This document shows positions 1 through 7,758 of a DNA stretch of 64,000 nt, one piece after another. The translations under genes and the position numbers were made by a program. Position 1 is the stretch's first letter. The number at the start of each line of letters is the position of its first letter. Origin of the DNA: Guptibacillus spartinae (GTDB taxonomy: Bacteria; Bacillota; Bacilli; Bacillales; Guptibacillaceae). Location: positions 1 through 64,000 of the forward strand of contig NZ_JAQQWU010000010.1 in assembly GCF_028610625.1 (NCBI RefSeq), written 5' to 3'. The notes beneath the pieces were generated by a model. It did not search any database. It was given only the letters and a program-made list of their open reading frames with translations, and had not been told where the DNA came from.

Positions 1-213
1 AAGAATATGATTCAACAGCTGCTTTCGGATGAAAAAACAGGTGAAATCTACGGTCAACGGAAAATCGATGTAGAGCCAGTTTTTGGATTTCTGAAGGCTA
101 TTTTGGGTTTCACTCGGATGTCCGTAAGGGGCAAAGAGAAGGTCAAAAATGAAATGGGCTTTGCGCTCATGGCGGTGAACATGAGAAAGTATACCGCTAT
201 GAGTGCGGAGTGA
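1..213 (+). mobile_element. 3' end of a DDE transposase gene (IS1182-like), cut by window edge
   Basis: The reading frame is open from base 1 and ends at a TGA at 211-213, so only the C-terminal ~70 residues are visible. The segment ending in EPVFGFLKAILGF and then MGFALMAVNMRKY is typical of the C-terminus of IS1182/IS5-type transposases, where the Glu of the DDE triad lies near the start of this block. The left part and the terminal inverted repeat lie outside the window, so whether the element is intact cannot be judged. It ends 28 bases before a strong bidirectional terminator. Confidence 0.75.
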
Positions 214-240
214 TCCAATAATCTTAGGAATAACCAAACA

Positions 241-282
241 AAAAAGGTTCCGTTCATCAAAAACGATGAACGGAACCTTTTT
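241..282. terminator. Bidirectional intrinsic terminator
   Basis: A perfect 18-bp inverted repeat (241-258 and 265-282) with a 6-base loop has an A-run on the left arm and a T-run on the right arm. It can therefore end transcription of the transposase on + and of the MFS gene on -. Confidence 0.85.
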
Positions 283-314
283 ATCGATTTCAGGCTAGTT
301 ATGTCCCAGCCTCT

Positions 315-1478
315 TTATGCACTCATTTCGCTTTCAATTGTCGCAGGTTTCGGTTTCATCACCATGAGACCAATGCCCCCCACACTAAGTACGGCTGCCA
401 CAAGGAACGGCGCATGGGCAGAAACACTCTGACCAATTAATCCTGATAAGACAGGAGCAATGGCTGCACCAAGCCAGCGAAGGAAGTTATATCCCCCAGA
501 AGTGATGCTTCGTTCGTATGGAGAAACTTCCATGACGTAGCTTGTAAACAAGGCGTTGTTTAGCCCAGAAGCAAGCCCTGATAGGATGACAAGTGTGATG
601 AGTAACGGTGTTGATGGAACGACAAAGAGTAGTCCAAGTAACACAGCAAACGTTAGTAAGCTATACGGCAAGATTTTCTTCGGTAAGAACTTTTTCTCAA
701 GCTGGTGACTTAAAATCGCTGAACCATACGCGAGCATGAGGCCCCAACCAAAGAATACAAATCCAATTTGAATGGCACCAAGTCCGATAATAAGCGGTGT
801 ATAAGCTAGAACGACGAAGAAACCATAGTAATAAAGCATCGCCGCTAGAGCAGATGTCACAAAAGGTTTGTAAGAAAACAATCCTTTTAATTCATGCATG
901 CCAACAGGCTTTCGTTTTTGTTTTCCGTTAGGCTCAAACACAAAAAAGAGTACAAGGCAGAAAGCAGCTAGAATTAATACAGATGTAGCGAAGAATGGGA
1001 ATCTCCATGAATAGCCACCAAGAATCCCACCTACAAGTGGTCCGCCTGCCATACCTAACCCAATAGCGGCTTCATAATAGCCGACAGCTTTTTGGGGGTC
1101 TTTTGATAAGGCGATTAACAATGTCATCGCAGTAGCAAAGAACATTGAGTTACCGAAGCCCCAACCGGCTCTAAAAATAGAGAGGCTTGCGATTCCGTTT
1201 GAAAGCGCACAGAGGAGCGCAAAGACGGTCACGATACACAAGCCAAATACCATCATGCGCTTATCGCCAAAGCGACTTGCGAAAATACCTGCAGGAATCA
1301 TCATAATGGCCATTGTTAAAATGTAGGCAGTAAACAGCATTTCGACTTGCCAGTGGTTTGCCCCAATCTGCTCGGCAATCGTTGGAAGGATTGGATCAAC
1401 AATCCCGATTCCCATAAAAGCAAGAAAGGTTGCTGCAATGGTAATCCAACGGGCTTTTGTAAATTTCTTCTCATTCAT
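315..1478 (-). CDS. MFS drug/metabolite exporter (12 TM, DHA1 type)
   Basis: This 387-residue protein is made almost entirely of hydrophobic segments and has the MFS motif-A remnant GDKRMM in the first intracellular loop (about residue 70). The N-terminal half carries GIVDPILPTIAEQ, typical of the DHA1 exporters related to Bmr and YvkA. I chose the ATG at 1478 because AGGAGG lies 9 bases upstream (1488-1493); the frame stays open further upstream but that part has no family likeness. It is divergent from a TetR gene 185 bases away, which suggests it is that repressor's target. The substrate cannot be told. Confidence 0.85.
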   Translation of the reverse strand: MNEKKFTKARWITIAATFLAFMGIGIVDPILPTIAEQIGANHWQVEMLFTAYILTMAIMMIPAGIFASRFGDKRMMVFGLCIVTVFALLCALSNGIASLSIFRAGWGFGNSMFFATAMTLLIALSKDPQKAVGYYEAAIGLGMAGGPLVGGILGGYSWRFPFFATSVLILAAFCLVLFFVFEPNGKQKRKPVGMHELKGLFSYKPFVTSALAAMLYYYGFFVVLAYTPLIIGLGAIQIGFVFFGWGLMLAYGSAILSHQLEKKFLPKKILPYSLLTFAVLLGLLFVVPSTPLLITLVILSGLASGLNNALFTSYVMEVSPYERSITSGGYNFLRWLGAAIAPVLSGLIGQSVSAHAPFLVAAVLSVGGIGLMVMKPKPATIESEMSA

Positions 1479-1513
1479 TCCATTTAACCTCCTATAAAAA
1501 TCGTTCAAAAAAG

Positions 1514-1526
1514 AACAACGGTTGTT
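1514..1526. promoter_or_regulatory. Candidate TetR operator between MFS and TetR genes
   Basis: AACAAC-G-GTTGTT is a perfect 6-bp inverted repeat with a one-base centre, in the divergent spacer 36 bases upstream of the MFS start. Short dyads in this position are usual for TetR autoregulators, but binding is inferred only from position and symmetry. Confidence 0.35.
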
Positions 1527-1662
1527 ATTTATACAACAAGTGTCGTAAAATATTGTAACAGAGTCATGAAATTGAGCAATAATCAAGTTTTCGAGAAGTG
1601 ATGTCTAAACGACAAGTCATAACAATTTGTTGAGAAAAAGATTAATTTGGAGGAGATTTCTT

Positions 1663-2268
1663 ATGAGAGGGAAGGAAGACCCGCGCGTTACGCGAACGCG
1701 AAAACTCTTACAGGATGCGTTTATCCACCTAATGGCTGTAAAAGAATATGAGAAAATTACAATTGCCGATATTACTAAAGAAGCCACTGTTAACCGCGCT
1801 ACTTTTTATTTGCATTATCAGGATAAAGAAGAGTTACTACTTCAAACAGTTGATGAAATGCTGAGGCAGCTTTTTGGCGAGGCGCTGACGATCCCACCTG
1901 GCAATTTGCCAATTGATGATTTGCAGCGATATATTGCAGAGCACATTTTCTCAAGCATTGCCGAATACGATAAGTTTTTTCACGTGATGTTAATTAAAAA
2001 AGGAATGCCGAATTTTCTTGATCATATGCGCAGCTTCTTCTTTGATTTCTATGACAATCGTATTGCGAAGGGGAGGTTTGACCCTCTGCCATTACCAAGT
2101 GAAGTGATTGCAAGCTATATTGCATCTGCTTATACAGGTATGATTTCCTGGTGGCTTGAAAATGACATGCCTTACACACCGAAAGAGATGGCTGAGCAAA
2201 TGATTTTGTTAAATCAGAAAGGTCCTACAGGGATATTGAAGATGCACGTTAAGAAACAAAAAGAATGA
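1663..2268 (+). CDS. TetR/AcrR-family transcriptional regulator
   Basis: A 201-residue one-component repressor. The N-terminal helix-turn-helix reads RTRKLLQDAFIHLM, then ITIADITKEATVNRATFYLHY (about residues 8-55), the standard TetR pattern ending in F/YYxHF-like residues. The C-terminal part is a ligand-binding helical bundle of usual length. The ATG at 1663 has GGAGGA 8 bases upstream; an in-frame ATG at 1627 has no ribosome site. It diverges from the MFS exporter and probably represses it until the drug binds. The ligand is unknown. Confidence 0.88.
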   Translation: MRGKEDPRVTRTRKLLQDAFIHLMAVKEYEKITIADITKEATVNRATFYLHYQDKEELLLQTVDEMLRQLFGEALTIPPGNLPIDDLQRYIAEHIFSSIAEYDKFFHVMLIKKGMPNFLDHMRSFFFDFYDNRIAKGRFDPLPLPSEVIASYIASAYTGMISWWLENDMPYTPKEMAEQMILLNQKGPTGILKMHVKKQKE

Positions 2269-2291
2269 TAGGAAGTGAGAACTTCCTATCA
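2266..2291. terminator. Terminator-like hairpin made of both convergent stop codons
   Basis: An 11-bp perfect inverted repeat (2266-2276 and 2281-2291) starts at the TGA of the TetR gene and ends at the TGA of the convergent ABC permease gene. No clear T-run follows on either side, so termination may be weak. Confidence 0.5.
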
Positions 2292-3050
2292 CATCGATCG
2301 CTCATATCGTTTTAAGAAATAGTGGAGCATGAGAAGATGATAAAGTATTCCTATGAAAAGAAAGAGGGAAGCGGAAAGGTTCCATCCATTTAAGGTAAGA
2401 AGATATCCTTTCAGTGGCCAGTAAGGAGGAAAGATTCCGGCAAGCATGAGGGCTGGATGATCAATGAAGTAAAGAGCAAGTGGAATGGCGAGGAGGATAC
2501 TGACCACCTTTGCTACTGCTAAACCTTCTACCTTATTTTCCGCAATACTTGCCATGAAGAGTCCGATAATGGGGATTTCCAATAAGATTAGCAATAAAAA
2601 AGGCAGAAGCCGTAACGTTAAGATTTCTGTAAACCCTCCAATCAAGAGTACCGGAAAAGCGAGTATTAGACTAATGAGCATTGGCAAAGTAAGGCGATAG
2701 AGTAAATATCCTTTTAATTGAAATGGTGTAACGGCGATCGACATGGCGACGCCTTCATCTTTTTCATCGAGAAGAATAAATCCACTCATGATCCCAATCA
2801 TGACAGGTGTTGAGAGTAGTAGAAGCAAACCGATGACCAGGTTTTGATCATGTGAAGTAAAGGATGTTCCTTCGAAAAACATATTATCTAAAATAGGTGT
2901 AACAAATCGAAAGAATAGCGCCATTAGAATCGGGGCGAGCATGGCGATTATCGTCATCAAGTCTTTCTGAATTGATCTTAAATCATAAGTTAAGAGAAAG
3001 AGAATACGCGTCAAATTAGACACCTGCTTTCTTATAAAAAGTACGTTCAT
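2289..3050 (-). CDS. ABC-2 type exporter permease (second subunit)
   Basis: This 253-residue membrane protein has about six hydrophobic segments and resembles the fluoroquinolone/multidrug ABC-2 permeases. An LLDEKDEGVAMSIAVTPF segment after the second TM matches the EKExGT-like cytoplasmic elbow of ABC-2 subunits. It overlaps the end of the preceding permease gene by 35 bases if the ATG at 3050 is used, but that start has no ribosome site. The GTG at 3023, just before the upstream stop, is a good alternative and would give 244 residues. It is the last gene of a four-gene TetR-ATPase-permease-permease operon. Confidence 0.8.
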   Translation of the reverse strand: MNVLFIRKQVSNLTRILFLLTYDLRSIQKDLMTIIAMLAPILMALFFRFVTPILDNMFFEGTSFTSHDQNLVIGLLLLLSTPVMIGIMSGFILLDEKDEGVAMSIAVTPFQLKGYLLYRLTLPMLISLILAFPVLLIGGFTEILTLRLLPFLLLILLEIPIIGLFMASIAENKVEGLAVAKVVSILLAIPLALYFIDHPALMLAGIFPPYWPLKGYLLTLNGWNLSASLFLFIGILYHLLMLHYFLKRYERSM

Positions 3051-3711
3051 AGTGATTGTTGGTCATAAAGAAGAAAAGAAAAATCCAACTAAATAAAACC
3101 ATTAAATGAACTGCTGGATAGGAAATCGTGTGAAAACCACTTCCAATCAATTCAAGCGTACTATAGCCGGGTGTCCACTCGAGAAATGTTGGGGCTGCTG
3201 GCATGGAAAAGTAGTTTGCGAGCGGGAGAAAAAAGATTGGTACGAACAAAGGTGTGATGAGCAAGTACTGGTTAACAGATTTCACGTTAATGGCAATCGT
3301 CATCCCAAGAAACGTTGCAAATAAGGAGCAGCCAAATACGGCTAAAAGGATAGACGGATAATGAAGCAGGGGCCCAAAGCTTGCAAATAAAATAACAAAG
3401 CTTGCTGAAGTGGCAAGGCAAGAAAGAGATAACGCCTTGCTAAGGATATATTCAGATATCCTTAGTGGACTAATAAGGAGTTGATCAATCATTCCCTGGT
3501 CTTTTTCAAGAAGGATGATGCCACCGATGAAAAAAGATCCTAGAAAAGAACAATCAGAGAATATAAGGATGACAGCGCCAGTTTCTTTCCAGGCTAATGG
3601 GATGAATCTAAGAAAAATAATATAAATAATAGCGATTATAAAATAAGCAAGATAGAAACCATGTTTGATTTGAAAAGCAATATCTGTCTTTATCTGTGCC
3701 ACGATCCTCAC
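3016..3711 (-). CDS. ABC-2 type exporter permease (first subunit)
   Basis: A 231-residue integral membrane protein with about six TM segments. The EKDQGMIDQLLISPLRISEY stretch (about residues 69-88) is the conserved cytoplasmic element of ABC-2 permeases. It starts with GTG, whose GTGA overlaps the stop of the ATPase gene by four bases, so translation is coupled. With the next gene it probably forms a heterodimeric pore for the ATPase at 3708-4565. The family includes the mycobacterial fluoroquinolone exporter permeases; the substrate here is not known. Confidence 0.82.
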   Translation of the reverse strand: MRIVAQIKTDIAFQIKHGFYLAYFIIAIIYIIFLRFIPLAWKETGAVILIFSDCSFLGSFFIGGIILLEKDQGMIDQLLISPLRISEYILSKALSLSCLATSASFVILFASFGPLLHYPSILLAVFGCSLFATFLGMTIAINVKSVNQYLLITPLFVPIFFLPLANYFSMPAAPTFLEWTPGYSTLELIGSGFHTISYPAVHLMVLFSWIFLFFFMTNNHYERTFYKKAGV

Positions 3712-4565
3712 ACCAGTTCCCTCCCTGTTACATCAATGAAAATATCTTCAAGGGTTGCTTCCTCCGTATACATCGATATCAGTCGATCACTTTGTATAAT
3801 CTCCATAAATTGTTGGTTGCGAGCTAGATTTGTAGTTGGAAGTGTGAGTGATGACATTCCACCAGATTCTTTATGGAAAGTAAGGTGTAACGTCTTTTTG
3901 CTTCGCTCGCTCATAAGCTTTTGGGGAGAATCAATTAATTTTACTTTTCCTTCCACAATAAACGCCACGCGATCACAGATCTCCTCAGCAATGTGCATGT
4001 TATGCGTCGTGATGATGATCGTTTTTCCCTGTTGCTTTAAATCCAAAATGTAATCAATTATCATGCGTGCATTCGTAGGGTCAAGACCAGACGTAGGCTC
4101 ATCGAGAAAAAGAATAGCTGGATCATGGAGAAGCGCTCTAACGAAGTTTAAGCGCATCTTCATGCCTTTCGATAAAGCGGATGCTTTCATGTGAGCAGCG
4201 TTCTCAAGACCAACGTGATTTAGAAGTTTAAGCGGTTCCTGGCCTTTTCTTTTATAAAATTTGGAGAATAGTTTCAAATTCTCAATCGCAGTAAACTTGG
4301 AATAAAAATTTGGAAATTCAAATGCCACTCCAATTTGTTCATAGAAATCAGAAGTCGTCTCGCGGATTTCATAGCCATTGACGGTTGCAGAGCCCTGGTA
4401 GTCTTTGATTAAACCAATCAAGATCTTTTGGATTGTACTCTTTCCAGCTCCAGAGGGTCCAAGAAAGCCGAAAATTTCTCCCTTTGGAACAGTAAAATGG
4501 AGTTCAGTTAAGGTTTGATGGTGAGAACGTGGATAACGATAACTTAGTTGATTGACCTTAATCAT
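3708..4565 (-). CDS. ABC exporter ATP-binding subunit
   Basis: This 285-residue ATPase has a complete nucleotide-binding domain: Walker A GPSGAGKST (about residue 37), the degenerate signature LSKGMKMR (about 132), Walker B AILFLDEPTSGLD (about 150) and the H-loop TTHN. The C-terminal 60 residues form the extension common in DrrA/CcmA-type drug exporters, ending in LEDIFIDVTGREL. It sits 3 bases after the TetR gene stop and overlaps the first permease, so it belongs to the same transcript. It energises export; a drug or lipid substrate is likely. Confidence 0.9.
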   Translation of the reverse strand: MIKVNQLSYRYPRSHHQTLTELHFTVPKGEIFGFLGPSGAGKSTIQKILIGLIKDYQGSATVNGYEIRETTSDFYEQIGVAFEFPNFYSKFTAIENLKLFSKFYKRKGQEPLKLLNHVGLENAAHMKASALSKGMKMRLNFVRALLHDPAILFLDEPTSGLDPTNARMIIDYILDLKQQGKTIIITTHNMHIAEEICDRVAFIVEGKVKLIDSPQKLMSERSKKTLHLTFHKESGGMSSLTLPTTNLARNQQFMEIIQSDRLISMYTEEATLEDIFIDVTGRELV

Positions 4566-4568
4566 TTC

Positions 4569-5147
4569 CTAATCCTCCCTTAGTATTTCATGTGCTAGTG
4601 CCCTTGCATAAAAATGAAGCGTGTCTTGAAACTCGTCCTTCCCAATTTCCCTCTTATGCATCGTCAGAAGAAAGAATGCCCGTATCGCACTACTAATCGT
4701 CTTCTTTTTAGGATGATTTTGAATGGGAAGGATCTTCTCAATTGAAAACTGGTCTTGTCTCATATGACGATCAAATTGTTCCTTAGGTATTTTGCGAGAA
4801 AGTGCGCTCATTTGAGTAGGCGACATCATGAGCTCAATAAAAGGGTTATCACTGGCTAGCTCAATCCCTCTTAATAAGAAAGAAGCAATCTCGTCTGGTG
4901 ATGTAACTTGCTCGAATTCATTCAACAAGGTTGCTTTAATTGACGCTTCTTCATTCTCGAGAATGGTAAAAATAAGCTCTTCTTTAGAAGTGAAAAATTT
5001 ATAAAATGATCCAGGAGCGATTCCGATTGCATCCGTTACGTCTTTGATCCCGGTCTTAAATCCTTTTGTTTGGTACTGCTCTTTTGCTTCATCAATTAGT
5101 TGTTGACGAATCTCTCTTAATTCCTGTTCAGAAAAACCTCGTGCCAT
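4569..5147 (-). CDS. TetR/AcrR-family regulator of the ABC exporter operon
   Basis: A 192-residue regulator with an N-terminal TetR HTH containing GFKTGIKDVTDAIGIAPGSFYKFFTSKEEL (about residues 28-58, quoted in part for the recognition helix GSFYKFF). The C-terminal half is a ligand-binding bundle of usual size. It is the first gene of the operon, so it probably autoregulates together with the exporter. The ATG at 5147 follows AAGGAGG, and a large inverted repeat at 5173-5197 lies just upstream. Confidence 0.87.
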   Translation of the reverse strand: MARGFSEQELREIRQQLIDEAKEQYQTKGFKTGIKDVTDAIGIAPGSFYKFFTSKEELIFTILENEEASIKATLLNEFEQVTSPDEIASFLLRGIELASDNPFIELMMSPTQMSALSRKIPKEQFDRHMRQDQFSIEKILPIQNHPKKKTISSAIRAFFLLTMHKREIGKDEFQDTLHFYARALAHEILRED

Positions 5148-5172
5148 GTGTAAAACCCCTCCTTGTGAATAT

Positions 5173-5197
5173 ATGAATATTTTATATTTATATTCAT
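5173..5197. promoter_or_regulatory. Operator-like inverted repeat upstream of TetR-ABC operon
   Basis: ATGAATAT (5173-5180) and ATATTCAT (5190-5197) are perfect 8-bp arms around a 9-base AT spacer, 26 bases before the TetR start. Position and symmetry make it the likely autoregulatory operator, probably overlapping the -10 region. Confidence 0.5.
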
Positions 5198-5235
5198 ATT
5201 AACATATTTCGTTTAAGGTGAATACGGTTTTTTAT

Positions 5236-5264
5236 TTGACTAAAAATTCAATTTATTGTAAGGT
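5236..5264 (+). promoter_or_regulatory. Probable sigma-A promoter of glaH leader
   Basis: TTGACT (5236-5241), a 17-base spacer and TAAGGT (5259-5264) form a plausible promoter. The -35 is good and the -10 weak. It would begin a transcript near 5271 and give a leader of about 225 bases before glaH. Confidence 0.4.
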
Positions 5265-5450
5265 GAAGAAAATACCTTATACTTCCCTTTAGAGAGGCAT
5301 CCCCTTTCAAAATCAGGACAGTAGGGCATCGACTGAATGATAACAATCACAATAACTGATAAAACTGTTAAAACTCTTGCCGGAGTTTCGTACGCAGTTT
5401 AAAGCCAGTATATTTTTCTCGGAGGACGGGAGAAGTGTGCTGGCTTTTTT
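5265..5450 (+). ncRNA. Structured 5' leader with terminator upstream of glaH (candidate riboswitch)
   Basis: The ~185 bases between the promoter-like site and the terminator hold GC-richer motifs than the surrounding spacer. A two-tier hairpin at 5362-5400 pairs AAACTG with CAGTTT and, inside it, AAACTC with GAGTTT. Directly after it comes a terminator whose arms AAAGCCAG (5401-5408) and CTGGCTTT (5440-5447) end in TTTTTT, still 46 bases before the glaH start. A terminator ahead of the first gene implies conditional readthrough. I compared it by eye with lysine, T-box, SAM, TPP, glycine, guanidine and Mn leaders and found no match, so the ligand is unknown. Confidence 0.5.
5401..5450 (+). terminator. 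Premature terminator in glaH leader
   Basis: An 8-bp outer stem (AAAGCCAG/CTGGCTTT) is followed by a run of six Ts. An inner TTCTC/GAGAA stem stiffens the loop. It lies between promoter and gene, so it probably acts as an attenuator. Confidence 0.65.
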
Positions 5451-5496
5451 GTTTTTCTTGTCATTCTACTAACAATCTAAAGGAGAGATGTGTGCA

Positions 5497-6429
5497 ATGG
5501 AACTTACAAGTACGAAGCAGGATGCAAGAAGTGGGAAGAAGGGCAAGGGGTATGAGATTAAACCGAGTGGTGCTCATGATCGCCTCTACGTAGTGGAGCT
5601 AGAACAAGAGGTCATCAGCCGCTTTTTTGAAGATGTTCGTGAGATTAGCAGTCAGCAGCTAGAATATATTCCTTACATGCGTTTTATTCTGACAGAGAAG
5701 CTATCACGGCTTCTAGATGAAAACTTTCAAAAAACAGTTCGAGCGATTCTTCATGACCGAAAGACGGGTGGATTTACCGTTGGAGTGAACAAGCAAACGA
5801 CTGATCCAGAGGACTATGTGAAATTTTCAACGGCTTTTTCTCATCTTATTGGGATTCCTAATTTCGACGCCATGTCAGGAAACTATTACGCGCGTTTTTC
5901 AGTGAAACATACGGATACGAGTGATTCCTATCTTCGTCAGGCGTATCGTCTTTTTACGCTTCATACGGATGGAACGTATGTGGATGAAGCAACTGATTGG
6001 TTGTTGATGATGAAATTTGACGAGCAAAATGCGGTAGGGGGACGCTCACGACTTCTTCATCTCGATGATTGGGAAGAGCTTGAGCGATTCTATCAGCATC
6101 CGATGGCATCACAGCGATTGATCTATAAGGCCCCACCAAGCAAAAATGTGGTGAAGGAAGTGTTCCGAACAACATTCTATGAACAAAACAATGAACCTTG
6201 CATCTGTTTTATTGATCAGTTCGTTCATCCAGAAAATAGGGAACAGGCCATGTATTTACAGGAGCTATCACATTCGATGGAGAATTCGTCTGCAACAAAA
6301 GGACTTGAGCTTCCGGCGGGAGAATTGATTATGTTAAACAACCGGTTTTGGCTTCATGGAAGAGAAGCGTTTGAAGAAAACACTGGATTGCATAGAGAGC
6401 TTTTACGTCAGCGTGGGCGATTTGCTTAA
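5497..6429 (+). CDS. glaH: Glutarate 2-hydroxylase (CsiD/GlaH family, Fe(II)/2-oxoglutarate dioxygenase)
   Basis: It converts glutarate to L-2-hydroxyglutarate using O2 and 2-oxoglutarate. The 310-residue length is close to the ~325 of E. coli GlaH. The iron triad is visible as H156-x-D158 in LFTLHTDGTYVDEA and H287 in NNRFWLHGREAF; the Arg two residues later fits 2-oxoglutarate binding. I chose the ATG at 5497 because AAGGAG lies 11 bases upstream, while the ATG at 5488 is only 2 bases from it. The adjoining lhgO encodes the next step. No lysine-to-glutarate genes (cadaverine or aminovalerate route) are in the window, so glutarate must come from elsewhere or from outside. Confidence 0.88.
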   Translation: MELTSTKQDARSGKKGKGYEIKPSGAHDRLYVVELEQEVISRFFEDVREISSQQLEYIPYMRFILTEKLSRLLDENFQKTVRAILHDRKTGGFTVGVNKQTTDPEDYVKFSTAFSHLIGIPNFDAMSGNYYARFSVKHTDTSDSYLRQAYRLFTLHTDGTYVDEATDWLLMMKFDEQNAVGGRSRLLHLDDWEELERFYQHPMASQRLIYKAPPSKNVVKEVFRTTFYEQNNEPCICFIDQFVHPENREQAMYLQELSHSMENSSATKGLELPAGELIMLNNRFWLHGREAFEENTGLHRELLRQRGRFA

Positions 6430-6449
6430 TTGGAATGGGAGGTAGCGAC

Positions 6450-7661
6450 ATGTATGATTATCTCGTGATTGGAGGAGGGATCGTTGGCTTATCCACAGCG
6501 CTTTCGATTCAAAAGCGCTATCCTCACGCTACTCTTGCAGTAGTGGAGAAAGAAAACGAATGGGCAAGTCATCAAACAGGCAGAAATAGTGGCGTGATTC
6601 ATTCAGGTATTTATTACAAGCCAGGAAGCTTGAAGGCAATCTTAGCCAAACAGGGCAGTGAATCAATGGTTCGTTTTTGTGAGGAAAACGCCATTGCGCA
6701 TGAAGTGTGTGGAAAGGTCATCGTAGCAGTTGATGATGCGGAAAAGGCAAATTTAAATCATTTGTACGAGCGGGGGATAGAGAATGGCCTTCATGTTCAG
6801 AAGCTTACAAAAGAGGCACTTTTGGACATTGAACCACATGTGAAAGGCGTTGAAGGAATTCGTGTTCCCTCGACAGGCATTGTTGACTATCGAAAAGTGA
6901 CGAAAAAATTAGCAGAAATTCTAGAGAACCAAGGTGCTCACTTGTTTTCTGGAACAAAAGTAACAAACATAGAAGAAAATAAGGATGAAGCAATCATTGA
7001 TACATCCAGGGGAACATTTAAATCCCGATATCTGATTAATTGCGCTGGTTTGCATAGCGACCGAATGGCCCGTCTCGCCAATATTTATACCGATCTTAAA
7101 ATTGTGCCATTTAGAGGGGAATATTTTGAGTTAAAGAAAGAGAAAAGCTACCTGGTGAAAAACTTAATCTACCCCGTGCCGAATCCTGACTTTCCGTTTC
7201 TGGGCGTCCACCTTACCCGCATGATGGATGGAACCATTCACGCAGGACCAAATGCAGTACTTAGCTTAAAGCGTGAAGGCTATCATAAACTTTCGTTTAA
7301 TGCCAAAGATGCACTTGACGTTCTTGGCTTTGATGGTTTTTGGAAAATGGCAGGAGGAAATCTAAAAGAAGGACTTAAGGAAATGGGTCGGTCGTTTCAC
7401 AAAAAATCATTTGTGAGAAGTCTTCAGCGACTTGTTCCAGAAATTCAAGACCAAGACGTTATACCGACACACTCAGGCGTAAGAGCACAGGCACTCTTGA
7501 AGAACGGTCAGCTTGTGGATGATTTTTTTATCATTCCAGGGAATAGGTCCCTTCATGTTTGTAACGCCCCGTCTCCTGCTGCAACAGCATCATTGGAGAT
7601 TGGAGAGGTGATCGCAGGAAAAGTGCCATCGTTTACTAGAAAAACAATATCTTTATCGTAA
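6450..7661 (+). CDS. lhgO: L-2-hydroxyglutarate oxidase/dehydrogenase (FAD)
   Basis: This 403-residue flavoprotein oxidises L-2-hydroxyglutarate to 2-oxoglutarate and feeds electrons to the membrane quinone pool. The FAD fold begins at once with YLVIGGGIVGLSTA (residues 4-17). The DAO-family segment ASHQTGRNSGVIHSGIYY follows at about residues 37-54; its SGVIHSGIYY block is diagnostic for LhgO. GGGAGG lies 7 bases before the ATG at 6450; a shorter-spaced upstream ATG at 6435 is less likely. It follows glaH by 20 bases, so the two make a glutarate-to-2-oxoglutarate operon. Confidence 0.9.
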   Translation: MYDYLVIGGGIVGLSTALSIQKRYPHATLAVVEKENEWASHQTGRNSGVIHSGIYYKPGSLKAILAKQGSESMVRFCEENAIAHEVCGKVIVAVDDAEKANLNHLYERGIENGLHVQKLTKEALLDIEPHVKGVEGIRVPSTGIVDYRKVTKKLAEILENQGAHLFSGTKVTNIEENKDEAIIDTSRGTFKSRYLINCAGLHSDRMARLANIYTDLKIVPFRGEYFELKKEKSYLVKNLIYPVPNPDFPFLGVHLTRMMDGTIHAGPNAVLSLKREGYHKLSFNAKDALDVLGFDGFWKMAGGNLKEGLKEMGRSFHKKSFVRSLQRLVPEIQDQDVIPTHSGVRAQALLKNGQLVDDFFIIPGNRSLHVCNAPSPAATASLEIGEVIAGKVPSFTRKTISLS

Positions 7662-7669
7662 TTTGTAAG

Positions 7670-7688
7670 CCATCGAGGAGCTCGATGG
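7670..7688 (+). terminator. Weak terminator after lhgO
   Basis: A perfect 8-bp stem CCATCGAG/CTCGATGG with a 3-base loop begins 8 bases after the lhgO stop codon, followed by catatttttat. The T-tract is broken, so it is a modest terminator. Confidence 0.5.
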
Positions 7689-7758
7689 CATATTTTTATA
7701 TAAAGGAAAATATGGGAGAGGGCTAGAATAGTCCTTTTTAAGGTGGAGGGGATGGAAC

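Noticed and set aside
2485-2700. Open frame on the opposite strand of the ABC permease gene
   Set aside because: It is an antisense shadow with basic, low-complexity sequence, no ribosome site and no family likeness.
5265-5450. Lysine riboswitch before glaH
   Set aside because: AGAGAGGCATC is loosely like the L-box opening, but the other conserved L-box segments are missing.
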